Below, piece after piece: positions 31,325 to 40,181 of a stretch of 53,007 bases of DNA (within the stretch, counting starts at the first letter, position 1; each line of letters starts with the position of its first letter). The notes beneath the pieces were generated by a model. That model saw nothing but the letters and a program-made list of their open reading frames with translations, had not been told where the DNA came from and made no database searches. The position numbers and the translations under genes are program-made. The DNA is from Halonotius terrestris (GTDB lineage Archaea; Halobacteriota; Halobacteria; Halobacteriales; Haloferacaceae). The DNA lies in NCBI RefSeq assembly GCF_006861665.1, contig NZ_RKLU01000002.1:449458-502464 (forward strand), given 5' to 3'.

Positions 31325-31756
31325 GTGATCGAAGAGTACACTGATGAGAAAATGTTTGTCGAGGAGAGGAAGCCGTACTGGTTGAATCTTACCGGTGGCA
31401 CCAGTTTCTCCGGGGAACTACGGTTTGAACTGGAGAACTACTTTCCAGAAGCCCATTACAAGCAAGCCGTTGACAACGCAATGGATAAAGAGGAAGAGAT
31501 TCGCCCGGATGGTGGCAGCTTGACGCAGTATTACTGGAGTGGAGAAGACGGGATCGTATACCATACAGAGACCAGCGGAGGAATGGTCGATCCGTTCTTC
31601 AACACTGTAGAAGAAGCCGAACAATACTTCGAAACACTCGCCGACACACACGGCAAAAACCAGTACGAAGGCTTAGTACTTCGAAAATCAGGAAACCGGA
31701 AAGTCATGGAAGCCACAGACGTACTCACCGAACAATCCGGCTTAACAGACTGGTGA
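31325..31756 (+). CDS. Hypothetical protein (143 aa)
   Basis: A 143-residue acidic protein starting at GTG 31325, six bases after the previous gene. The segment YWLNLTGGTSFSGEL...ENYFPEAHYKQAV resembles a segment of the next, broken gene (NEYFPHLHYKAAA), so the two are probably paralogues. No catalytic motif is evident. Presumably part of the small accessory operon behind the DUF932 gene. Confidence 0.6.
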   Translation: MIEEYTDEKMFVEERKPYWLNLTGGTSFSGELRFELENYFPEAHYKQAVDNAMDKEEEIRPDGGSLTQYYWSGEDGIVYHTETSGGMVDPFFNTVEEAEQYFETLADTHGKNQYEGLVLRKSGNRKVMEATDVLTEQSGLTDW

Positions 31757-32147
31757 AACACCGCCAATCCAAGAATCGGTAGACGAGTTTGGTAGAACAC
31801 TCGGAGAACAAGTCAGAGACCAAATTCTCCGAGAATACCAACTCAACGAACAAAGCCACGTCCTCGAACAAGAATACAGCTCAGACGTAACCCATCAAGA
31901 CGGCAACCTCCCCTACAGAATGCAGATCACCTACGAAAACGGCGGCCCCAGCTACCAAGTCAACGAATACTTCCCACACCTCCACTACAAAGCCGCAGCC
32001 ACCTTAGCAAACCAAAACTACGACCAACTAATCAAATGGGGCAATGAATACGATTCGCTTCAAGAGGCAGATCCAAGCTCGGAACCGCTGGAGAAATTGG
32101 CTGCGAGAGGTGCTAACTCAGATATCGGCGATCTCGATATTTTCTGA
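31746..32147 (+). pseudogene. Start-less remnant related to 31325 gene
   Basis: The frame is open from 31746 to TGA 32147, with convincing codon usage and protein-like sequence upstream of its first ATG at 31920 (ESVDEFGRTLGEQVRDQIL; QEYSSDVTHQDGNLPYRM), yet no ATG, GTG or TTG precedes that ATG. The gene therefore lost its 5' end or was shifted out of frame with the preceding gene. It shares the YFPxxHYKxA motif with that gene. A 75-residue product from ATG 31920 is possible. Confidence 0.5.
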
Positions 32148-32200
32148 GGTAACTGATGGCTGCCGGAACTATTAACAGTGTAACCCCAGCAGTAGTTTGT

Positions 32201-33781
32201 ATGGCAATTGCGAGAGATTCTAATGGTGAACTTGAAAAGAAACTCTGGGAGACTGCTGAAAAACTAAGAGGTCCTGTCGATCCGTCCGAATACAAGGACT
32301 TCGCTCTTGGCCTCCTTTTCCTGAAGAGTATGTCCGATTCTTTTGAGGCACGGAAACAGGAACTCGAAGAGAAGACTCACGATGAAGACTCCCGATATTA
32401 CACTGAAGATGAGCAAGAACGCCAGTACATACTAACGGACAAAGACGAATACAAGCGGGAGAATGTCTTCTATCTCCCCGAAGAAACACGATGGCAGTAC
32501 TTCGTTGACAACGCCACAGATCCGCAGATCGGCAAGAAAATCGACGACGCAATGCGTGCAATCGAGGAAGAAAACCCACGCCTCAAAGGAATACTACCGA
32601 AAGGATACTCCCGTTCATCTCTCTCCGATAACTCATCAGACGCACTTGAGGGACTCATCAACCTGTTCGCAGATATCGATATGGAAGCCGGAAACGGTGA
32701 TGAAGACGAGGACATTTTCGGCCGAATCTACGAATACTTCATCAAACAGTTCGCAATGGAGGGCGGGCAGAAAGGAGGTGAATTCTACACGCCCAAGAGT
32801 GTCGTTGAGCTGATGGTCGAAATCTTAGAACCCTACGAAGGTCGTATCTTCGACCCATTCAGTGGTTCTGGAGGGATGTTCGTACAAAGCCAGAAATTCA
32901 TCAAGGAACACGGCGGCGACACAGACAAAATCTCAATCTACGGTCAAGAGATCAAAGAAAGCACACTCCAAATATCCAAGATGAACCTCTACCTCAGAGG
33001 ATTAGACGGGAACATCAAACAAGGAGACAGCATCCTCAACGACCAACACAAAGGACTCGAAGCAGACTACATCATAACGAATCCTCCGTTCAATATGAGC
33101 GAATGGGGGAAAGATCAAATAGCAGACGACGATCCCCGATTCGAATACGGGATGCCTCCCTCCAACAACGCGAACTACGCCTTCATCCAGCACATGATAC
33201 GCCATCTCAACGATACAGGAATGGCAGCAACAGTCATGGCAAACGGAGCTATGTCTGCACAGAGTAAAGAAGGTCAAATTCGGGAGGAAATAATAAATAA
33301 TGATCTACTTGATGGTGTGATTGCCTTACCAAAGGAATTATTTTTCACAACGAGTATTCCTGCTTGTATTTTTATTTTGAGTAAAGGGAAAAAGGACGAT
33401 AAGTATAGGGATCGTTCTGGTGAGACACTATTTATTGATGCAAGAGATCAATATGAAAGTATAGATAAAACTCAAAATATTCTTAATAAAGATAATATAA
33501 CAAAAATAGCAGATAAGATTAGATCATACAGAGGTGAAGAAGACTCTGAAGATTATACTGATGAAAAAGGTTTCTGTAAAAAAGTAGATATTGAAGATAT
33601 AGCAGATAATCGTTATATTATTACTCCTGGCAGGTATGTCGGGGTGAAAGAAGCTGAGGGAGATGATGAACCGTTTGAGGTAAAAATGGAAAGATTATCA
33701 GCAGAACTACGCGCTACCTTCGAAGAATCGAATGAATTACAAGATCAAATTGAGGAGAATTTAGAGGTGATTGGATTTTGA
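32201..33781 (+). CDS. hsdM: Type I restriction-modification methyltransferase subunit
   Basis: A 526-residue HsdM. The N-terminal helical domain (ELEKKLWETAEKLRGPVDPSEYKDFALGLLF begins the family signature) is followed by SAM motif I IFDPFSGSGGMF, NPPF catalytic motif IV (IITNPPFNMSEWG), and a C-terminal helical tail that contacts HsdS. Methylates adenine within the HsdS-specified site. ATG 32201 is preferred to ATG 32156 because family members start just before ELEKKLW. The stop overlaps the hsdS start. From about 33270 the DNA becomes much richer in A/T, a compositional break within the gene. Confidence 0.93.
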   Translation: MAIARDSNGELEKKLWETAEKLRGPVDPSEYKDFALGLLFLKSMSDSFEARKQELEEKTHDEDSRYYTEDEQERQYILTDKDEYKRENVFYLPEETRWQYFVDNATDPQIGKKIDDAMRAIEEENPRLKGILPKGYSRSSLSDNSSDALEGLINLFADIDMEAGNGDEDEDIFGRIYEYFIKQFAMEGGQKGGEFYTPKSVVELMVEILEPYEGRIFDPFSGSGGMFVQSQKFIKEHGGDTDKISIYGQEIKESTLQISKMNLYLRGLDGNIKQGDSILNDQHKGLEADYIITNPPFNMSEWGKDQIADDDPRFEYGMPPSNNANYAFIQHMIRHLNDTGMAATVMANGAMSAQSKEGQIREEIINNDLLDGVIALPKELFFTTSIPACIFILSKGKKDDKYRDRSGETLFIDARDQYESIDKTQNILNKDNITKIADKIRSYRGEEDSEDYTDEKGFCKKVDIEDIADNRYIITPGRYVGVKEAEGDDEPFEVKMERLSAELRATFEESNELQDQIEENLEVIGF

Positions 33782-35082
33782 CCTCTGAACAGGCCGAAAT
33801 ATCTGATTTAGAAGAAGCGTCGAGCAAAGCAGAGAAGGAAGAATATAACAGTGTTAATCTATCCGAAGTAATTGAACCTATTCTAGGAAAAACACCAAAA
33901 AGACAGAATGATGATTATTGGGGTGGTGATATTAAATGGGCTAGTGCCAAGGATATCTCGCAAAATAACACCAGAAAAATCAGACGAACAGCGGAGAAAA
34001 TAACGGTTGCAGGCAAAGAAGCCTCTAATGCCAAAATAATGCCGGAGGGGACTCTAGTGGTTGTAGCCCGTGGTTCTGTAGGCAAGTCAGCACAACTTGG
34101 AGAACCTATGGCATTTAATCAGACTTGTTATGGTTTGGAAGCCGACAATAACAGGTTGATAAACGATTTTCTGTATTATGCCTGGCAATACAAATTTAAT
34201 CAAATTCAGGCAGTTACTCACGGAACAATATTTGATACAATTACAATGGCATCTTTCGAAGATATCCAAATACCGTTGCCAAATATAGAGGAACAAAAAA
34301 GAATATCCGAAGTACTCACTAATTTTGATGATAAGATTGAAAATAATATCAAAAATAATCGTGAACTTGAAGATATTGTCCAGACTATTTTTGAATCATG
34401 GTTTGTTGACTTCGACCCATATGTTGATTTCAAGAAATGTGATATAGGTGAGATACCGAAGGATTTTGAGGTTGTTGAAGTTTCAGATTTGTGTAATAAT
34501 ATACGTAACGGGGGAACGCCGAAAAGATCCAATGAAGAATACTGGGGTGGAGAGATATCTTGGGTGAAGACAGGAGAATTAAATGGAGAGGTAATTACTG
34601 AGACAGAAGAAAAAATCACGAAAAAAGGTCTTGAAGACAATAATTGTAATATTGTAGGGGAAAACACAGTATTAGTAGCTCTTTATGGTGCATCTGTCGG
34701 GAATATTGGTTTAACAAAAATACCTGCTACATTTAATCAGGCATGTTGTTCTTTGGAAGCTAAAGAGAATATCGGATTTGGATTCCTTTTCCAAACACTC
34801 AAACATCTTAAGCCCAAATTAAAGCAACTTTCACGAGGTTCTGCACAGCAAAATATAAGTCAAGGAATCATAAAAGAACAAAAAGTAGCCTTACCCCCTG
34901 AAGAGGATCTCAAAAAGTTTAGAGAAAGAGTTCACCCGTTTTATGAGATGATGAAAATAAATAAGAACCAATCACGAGTTCTTTCTGAAATTAGGGAAAC
35001 ACTGCTTCCGAAGCTGATGTCAGGTGAAATAAGGGTTAATGACATTAATCTTGGGAATGTAGAGGTTGATAGTGAGGCTTGA
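33778..35082 (+). CDS. hsdS: Type I restriction specificity subunit
   Basis: A 434-residue HsdS with two target-recognition domains. Each starts with a similar motif: GKTPKRQNDDYWGGDIKWAS (about 37-56) and NGGTPKRSNEEYWGGEISWV (about 243-262). The central and C-terminal conserved helices are visible (IEEQKRISEVLTNFDDKIEN; SRVLSEIRETLLPKLMSGEI). It sets the bipartite DNA recognition site. Starts at TTG 33778 overlapping the hsdM stop. Strongly AT-rich compared with the first two-thirds of hsdM and with hsdR, suggesting recent exchange of specificity. Confidence 0.93.
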   Translation: MTSEQAEISDLEEASSKAEKEEYNSVNLSEVIEPILGKTPKRQNDDYWGGDIKWASAKDISQNNTRKIRRTAEKITVAGKEASNAKIMPEGTLVVVARGSVGKSAQLGEPMAFNQTCYGLEADNNRLINDFLYYAWQYKFNQIQAVTHGTIFDTITMASFEDIQIPLPNIEEQKRISEVLTNFDDKIENNIKNNRELEDIVQTIFESWFVDFDPYVDFKKCDIGEIPKDFEVVEVSDLCNNIRNGGTPKRSNEEYWGGEISWVKTGELNGEVITETEEKITKKGLEDNNCNIVGENTVLVALYGASVGNIGLTKIPATFNQACCSLEAKENIGFGFLFQTLKHLKPKLKQLSRGSAQQNISQGIIKEQKVALPPEEDLKKFRERVHPFYEMMKINKNQSRVLSEIRETLLPKLMSGEIRVNDINLGNVEVDSEA

Positions 35083-35088
35083 TTTGAT

Positions 35089-38079
35089 ATGTCGATGAAT
35101 GAGATGGGTTTGTCGGAGGAGCCGGCCTTGCAGGCTTTTCAGAACATTGGTTATGAGTATAAGCCTGGTTCTGCGTTGGGGCCAAATAGTGATGATCCTG
35201 AGCGGGATTCGTTGTCTGATGTTGTTCTTCGTGGACGGCTTGAGCGGAAGCTACGCGAGTTTAACCCATCTCTACCAGATGAAGCTATTGAGGATGCGAT
35301 TTCGCAGTTACTAGGGTACAACTCGACGCGGCTTCTAAAGAATAATAGAAATTTCCATGAAAACTTGACTAACGGTATTCAGGTTGAATATGAAGAGAAT
35401 GGAGAGCCGAAAGGTGATTTTGCAGATGTAATTGATTTTGATAATCCTGAGAATAACGATTTCTTGGTTTCAAATCAGGTTACTATCCAGTTTGGTGATA
35501 ATCCTGAGAGACGCCCTGATATTGTGGTCTTCATCAATGGGTTGCCGATTGGCGTTTTGGAGATGAAGAATCCGACTGATCCGAATGCTACTATCGGGAA
35601 GGCGTATAAGCAGGTGACGGATCGCTATGTCAACGATATTCCTGATTTGTTCCATTACAATGAGTTGATCGCTGTAATGGATATGAGTAACGCGCGGATG
35701 GGTTGTCTTAGTGCTGGTTGGGAGTGGTTTTCTCCGTGGCGTTACATTGATCAGGAGGAAGATGCGACGGATGAGTACGCCCCTTCTGAGGTGCTGATTC
35801 GAGGGGCTTTCCACCCTGATCGAGTTTTAGATCTGATTCAAAACTTTATACTATTCTCTGATGACGGTGGAGAGTTGAATAAGAAGCTTGCTGCGTATCA
35901 TCAGTTCTACGCGGTCAACAACGCTATTGAGAGCAGTAAAGAGACTGTGCCGAATCCGGATGATAACAGGATTGGTGTTGTCTGGCACACTCAGGGCTCT
36001 GGAAAGTCGCTGTCAATGGTGTTCTACGCGAATAAGGTTCGGCAGACGAAGGAAGCTCGAAATCCCACCCTCGTTTTCCTGACTGACCGTAACGACTTGG
36101 ACGAGCAGTTGTTCAAGGAGTTCAAAAAACACGGTTTGCCAGCGGAGTGGGCAGATGATGATAACCGGATGGAACTCAGAAATCGCCTCGACAGAGAATC
36201 TGGAGGGATTGTATTTGCTACAGTTCAGAAGTTCCAGACGACGGATGATGAGGCGGTGTATCCTGAGGTCAACGACCGTCAGAATATGATCGTTGTCGCC
36301 GATGAAGCCCATCGTACCCAGTACAAAGAGTTGGCTGCGAATGTGCGGAGAGCACTACCTAATGCCTCGTATCTCGGGTTTACCGCTACACCGATAGAGA
36401 AAGAAGACCGGTCTACAACAAACACATTCGGCGGCTATATCAGCCAGTATACTATCGACCAGTCCCAGAAAGACGGTTCCACGGTTCCAATCTACTATGA
36501 AAGCAGGTTGGCGAAGCTTCAAATCAATGATCCGGAGATCGGTAAGCATTTTGAGGAGTTGATGCGGTCTAAGTCGGATGATCTACGCCAAGAAATGACG
36601 AAGCGGTGGACGAGCCTGCGGCGGGTTATCGAGAACAGTGATGAGCGTACCCGGCAGATCGCTGAAGACATTGTCAACCACTTCAATGACCGGGAAATCG
36701 AAGGTAAAGGATTGGTTGTAGCAATCAGTAGGGAGGCAGCAGTCAATTACAAGGAAGCTATCGAAGAAATTCCGGAAGCTCCCGAAGTAGAGGTGGTCAT
36801 CTCTGGAGCTGAAGATTTCATTGATGATCCAGAGGATAACGAGGATTTGAAACGCCGATTCAAAGATGATGAAGACCCTCTCAAACTCGCTGTAGTATGC
36901 GACAAGTGGCTGACTGGTTTCGACGTTCCTTGCCTCCACACGATGTACATCGATAAGCCGATGAAGAACCACAATCTGCTTCAGGCTATCGGCAGGGTAA
37001 ACCGCGTCTACAAAGACAAGCCGGGGGGCTTGATCGTCGATTACATGGGTATAGCTGAGAACCTAAAGCAGGCACTCGATAAGTACACTACTGAGATTCA
37101 AGAGACTGCGATGCTGGATCTTGAGGAAGCTGTCGAGGTCATGCGCCAGAAGCACGAGAAGGTTGCCAGCTTCTTCGATCATGTCGAGTACAATGATTGG
37201 CCTGAGCTGGATAAACTGGAAAAGCAGCGTCGTGTTCACAAAGCCCAGAACGATGTCTTGGTGACTGAAGAACGCGAGGAGAAATTCAAAGAGGCGATGA
37301 AAGAGTTGAACAAGGCATTTTCACTTGTTTCGCCCCACCCGGCTTCTAACGATATTCGCCAGGATCTGGTATTCTTCCGTGGGGTCTTGGACAGCATCAA
37401 GAGCATGGAAAATCCGGGCGGCGATGACGACGTAGAGGAGTTGGATTCCGCGATGAAGGAAATCGTGGCTGATGGTGTTGGTATAGAGGACTTGGTGGAG
37501 TTGTCTGGTTTCGATACGTGGGAAGAAGAGAAGCCGATTCTGGGAGACAAGTTCATGGCGGACGTTGAGGAGGTCGAGTTTGAAAATCTACAGGTGAAGA
37601 TGCTGGAGCAGTTGATCAGGAACGAGATTTCTACCAGGAAGAAAGGTAACTTAGCGAAGTACGAGTCCTTCGAAGAAGAGCTTGAGGAGACTATTGAAGA
37701 GTATAACAATGACTTCCTTTCCACGCAGGAGGTTATTGAGGAGCTCAAAGGCTATGCCGAAGAGATTCAGGAGACTGATGATCGGCAACATAAACTCGAT
37801 CTAAGTGATGAGGAGTTAGCTTTCTATGATGCAATCTCCGCCAATACTGATACCGAGATTGAGGAAGAGGTTTTGAAAAATATTGCCCGTGAGCTGAAGC
37901 AGAGTTTGAAAGACAGTACCGAGGTTGACTGGACGAACAGGGAGAAGATACGGGCTGAGATAAAGACGGAGGTCAAGGGAATTCTAAGGAGTAACGGCCT
38001 CAGCTTATACGAGCATGAAGAGTTGGTTGATCCAATTGTTTCACAGGCGGAAGCCTTCTACGGCGGGGCTGCCGCCTAA
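35089..38079 (+). CDS. hsdR: Type I restriction endonuclease/translocase subunit
   Basis: A 996-residue HsdR. The N-terminal PD-(D/E)XK nuclease shows RPDIVVFINGLPIGVLEMKN (about 150-170). The SF2 motor carries Walker A HTQGSGKSLSMVF (about 303-315), the TDRNDLD element, DEAH box VVADEAHRTQ, GFTATPI, and late motif QAIGRVNR. The tail is a coiled coil. It cuts unmodified DNA after translocation. Starts seven bases after hsdS, so hsdM-S-R form one operon; base composition returns to that of the rest of the element. Confidence 0.94.
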   Translation: MSMNEMGLSEEPALQAFQNIGYEYKPGSALGPNSDDPERDSLSDVVLRGRLERKLREFNPSLPDEAIEDAISQLLGYNSTRLLKNNRNFHENLTNGIQVEYEENGEPKGDFADVIDFDNPENNDFLVSNQVTIQFGDNPERRPDIVVFINGLPIGVLEMKNPTDPNATIGKAYKQVTDRYVNDIPDLFHYNELIAVMDMSNARMGCLSAGWEWFSPWRYIDQEEDATDEYAPSEVLIRGAFHPDRVLDLIQNFILFSDDGGELNKKLAAYHQFYAVNNAIESSKETVPNPDDNRIGVVWHTQGSGKSLSMVFYANKVRQTKEARNPTLVFLTDRNDLDEQLFKEFKKHGLPAEWADDDNRMELRNRLDRESGGIVFATVQKFQTTDDEAVYPEVNDRQNMIVVADEAHRTQYKELAANVRRALPNASYLGFTATPIEKEDRSTTNTFGGYISQYTIDQSQKDGSTVPIYYESRLAKLQINDPEIGKHFEELMRSKSDDLRQEMTKRWTSLRRVIENSDERTRQIAEDIVNHFNDREIEGKGLVVAISREAAVNYKEAIEEIPEAPEVEVVISGAEDFIDDPEDNEDLKRRFKDDEDPLKLAVVCDKWLTGFDVPCLHTMYIDKPMKNHNLLQAIGRVNRVYKDKPGGLIVDYMGIAENLKQALDKYTTEIQETAMLDLEEAVEVMRQKHEKVASFFDHVEYNDWPELDKLEKQRRVHKAQNDVLVTEEREEKFKEAMKELNKAFSLVSPHPASNDIRQDLVFFRGVLDSIKSMENPGGDDDVEELDSAMKEIVADGVGIEDLVELSGFDTWEEEKPILGDKFMADVEEVEFENLQVKMLEQLIRNEISTRKKGNLAKYESFEEELEETIEEYNNDFLSTQEVIEELKGYAEEIQETDDRQHKLDLSDEELAFYDAISANTDTEIEEEVLKNIARELKQSLKDSTEVDWTNREKIRAEIKTEVKGILRSNGLSLYEHEELVDPIVSQAEAFYGGAAA

Positions 38080-38140
38080 CATTCCATCTGAACTTTGGTG
38101 TATCGAGTCTCTGTAATGTTCTTCTGAGTTATTTTGTTCT

Positions 38141-40123
38141 GTGGAAAGTGCGAACAATCGACTGTTAGAATTAGCTGACAGAAACGGAGTTTTAGATGAA
38201 GAAGCGATACAGAAACTGGTTTTGGCGTCTGGACTTTCGAGTAGCGAGCATCTCCAAAATTCTGTTTCGAAAGCTGTGTTGGCGAAGTCGATTCAACGGT
38301 ACAGATATCCGTTCGACGGTCAGCCTACGTTTGGAGATGTTGAGTTAGGTTGTACATTTCAGAATCAACCGTTCTACATTTCTGAGGCGGATTTAGCGAG
38401 GCATCTTCTTTCGGTGGGGCAAACTGGTTCAGGTAAGACGACGTTGTTCTACAGTTTGATGAGTGAGTTGGATAAGCCGTTTTGGGCGTTTGATTTGAAG
38501 CAGGATTACCGGCATTTGGATGATGTGTTGGTGTTGCCGTGGACGAAGCTGAAGTTTAATCCGTTGCGGCCGCCGGAAGGTGTTTCTCCGAGGCGTTGGG
38601 CTCAGGTTTTCGCCGAGATTTTTGGTCACGCTACCTCTCTTCTCAGTGGTTCGAAGAATTACTTTATGAAGAAGATTATAGAGCTGTATCGGCTTTACAG
38701 CTTGTTTAACCGTGTTTCGGAGCCGTTTCCGTCGTTGCATGAACTGGAGTTGTTGGTCAAGTCTGACAAGATGAATTTTGTTAGGAAGCAGAGTGATTAC
38801 CGCGAAACGGTTCTCAACAGATTGGAGGCGATGAACCTGGTTGCTGGAACAGTCTTCGAATGCAGCCAGGGTTACTCTATCGAAGAACTGCTTCAACGTA
38901 ACGTAGTGTTCGAGTTTGACGGTGTCAGCAGGGATGTGCAGAACTTCTTGATGGAGATCTTGTTCGCGTACGTCTACGAGTACAGGTTGGCGCAGAACCA
39001 TCGAGGTCAAGGGCTTAATCATGTCTTTTTCCTTGATGAGGGTAAGCGGGTTTTCTCTGTGTATAAGGAGAGGCAGGATGCGGCTGGTATTCCTGCGATT
39101 GATGAGTTGACGGCGAAGATGCGGGAGTTCGGTGAGGGATTGGTTGTTGCGGATCAGGAAGCCAGTAAGTTGACGGATTCGATCAAGGCGAACACGTTTA
39201 CGAAGGTGTTGTTGCCGACGGCAGGACGGAAGCAGTTTCAAGCGATGGCGGAGGCGATGAATCTGTCTGAGAGACAAGCTGAGTTCGCACAGCAGCTTGA
39301 GACAGGCGAGGCAGTGATACAGGCCGGCGGCCAAGATCCGGTGTCTGTCCAACTCAGAAACTACCAAATCGAGAAACAGGTTTCGGATAGGGAACTCGAA
39401 AAGAGGATGAGAAGTGATTGGGAGGATCTCCAGTACGAGCCTCGGAAGACTACCAAAGGTTTCGAGGACGAAGTCAGACCGGGCAACGACAGTTCCGGTT
39501 CAGAGAAAGAGATTCCCGATGATCCCAGCGAGGTAGAGTTGTCAAATGAAGCCAACCGGTTACTGGAGGACATCGTAGAACACCCGTTCAAGCGGTTGAC
39601 TGAGAGGTATAGCCTGTTTTCCAGCCGGTACAAAGGAAACAAGGCTAAAGACGAACTCGTCGATCAAGGAATAGTCGTGGAACGCCAAGTCAAATCACAA
39701 GACGGTAAACGAAAACTGCTGCAACTTACTGAGAAAGGACGTGACTACACTGGAAACAGTCTAGATTTGGATACGAAACACCAGGGTAGAGGAGGAATTG
39801 TACACAGGTATTGGCAGCACAGGATTAAGAAGGCATTTGAAGAGGCGGGTTGGCACAGTTTCCTCGAAAAGTTCGACGCTGATGTCTACATCAATATGGG
39901 AAACACGGAATTAGCAGTCGAAGTCGCAATGGGAGACAATCCAAGAGAAATCCAGCACCTAAGTGATCACCTCGAACGTGGATTCACTGTTTGGATCGCA
40001 GCCAGAAACAAGGAAGTCTTGGACGGATTGAAACAGCGAATACAGGAGAAAGACTTGGACACAGATTCCGTGATATTTCGACTGGTTCGGGACTTCAACG
40101 AAATGGAGTCGGGCGCGTTATGA
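38141..40123 (+). CDS. HerA/VirD4-like ATPase with winged helix and nuclease-like tail
   Basis: A 660-residue protein starting at GTG 38141. Walker A VGQTGSGKTTLFY (92-104) and Walker B VFFLDEGKRVF place it with HerA/FtsK/VirD4 translocases; the FNPLRPPEGV and VADQEASKL elements fit. Residues about 465-540 look like a winged helix (ERYSLFSSRYKGNKAKDELV, LTEKGRDY). The C-terminal 110 residues (GIVHRYWQHRIKKAF; FDADVYINMGNTELAVEVA) resemble a PD-(D/E)XK fold, though the usual Lys is not evident. It could be a plasmid partition/transfer motor or a defence translocase beside the type I system. Confidence 0.78.
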   Translation: MESANNRLLELADRNGVLDEEAIQKLVLASGLSSSEHLQNSVSKAVLAKSIQRYRYPFDGQPTFGDVELGCTFQNQPFYISEADLARHLLSVGQTGSGKTTLFYSLMSELDKPFWAFDLKQDYRHLDDVLVLPWTKLKFNPLRPPEGVSPRRWAQVFAEIFGHATSLLSGSKNYFMKKIIELYRLYSLFNRVSEPFPSLHELELLVKSDKMNFVRKQSDYRETVLNRLEAMNLVAGTVFECSQGYSIEELLQRNVVFEFDGVSRDVQNFLMEILFAYVYEYRLAQNHRGQGLNHVFFLDEGKRVFSVYKERQDAAGIPAIDELTAKMREFGEGLVVADQEASKLTDSIKANTFTKVLLPTAGRKQFQAMAEAMNLSERQAEFAQQLETGEAVIQAGGQDPVSVQLRNYQIEKQVSDRELEKRMRSDWEDLQYEPRKTTKGFEDEVRPGNDSSGSEKEIPDDPSEVELSNEANRLLEDIVEHPFKRLTERYSLFSSRYKGNKAKDELVDQGIVVERQVKSQDGKRKLLQLTEKGRDYTGNSLDLDTKHQGRGGIVHRYWQHRIKKAFEEAGWHSFLEKFDADVYINMGNTELAVEVAMGDNPREIQHLSDHLERGFTVWIAARNKEVLDGLKQRIQEKDLDTDSVIFRLVRDFNEMESGAL

Positions 40124-40181
40124 CATGTTCGGGGAATTCGGAGTATCGGAGTAATAGTATATTATTGTTACCCAAGTAAAA

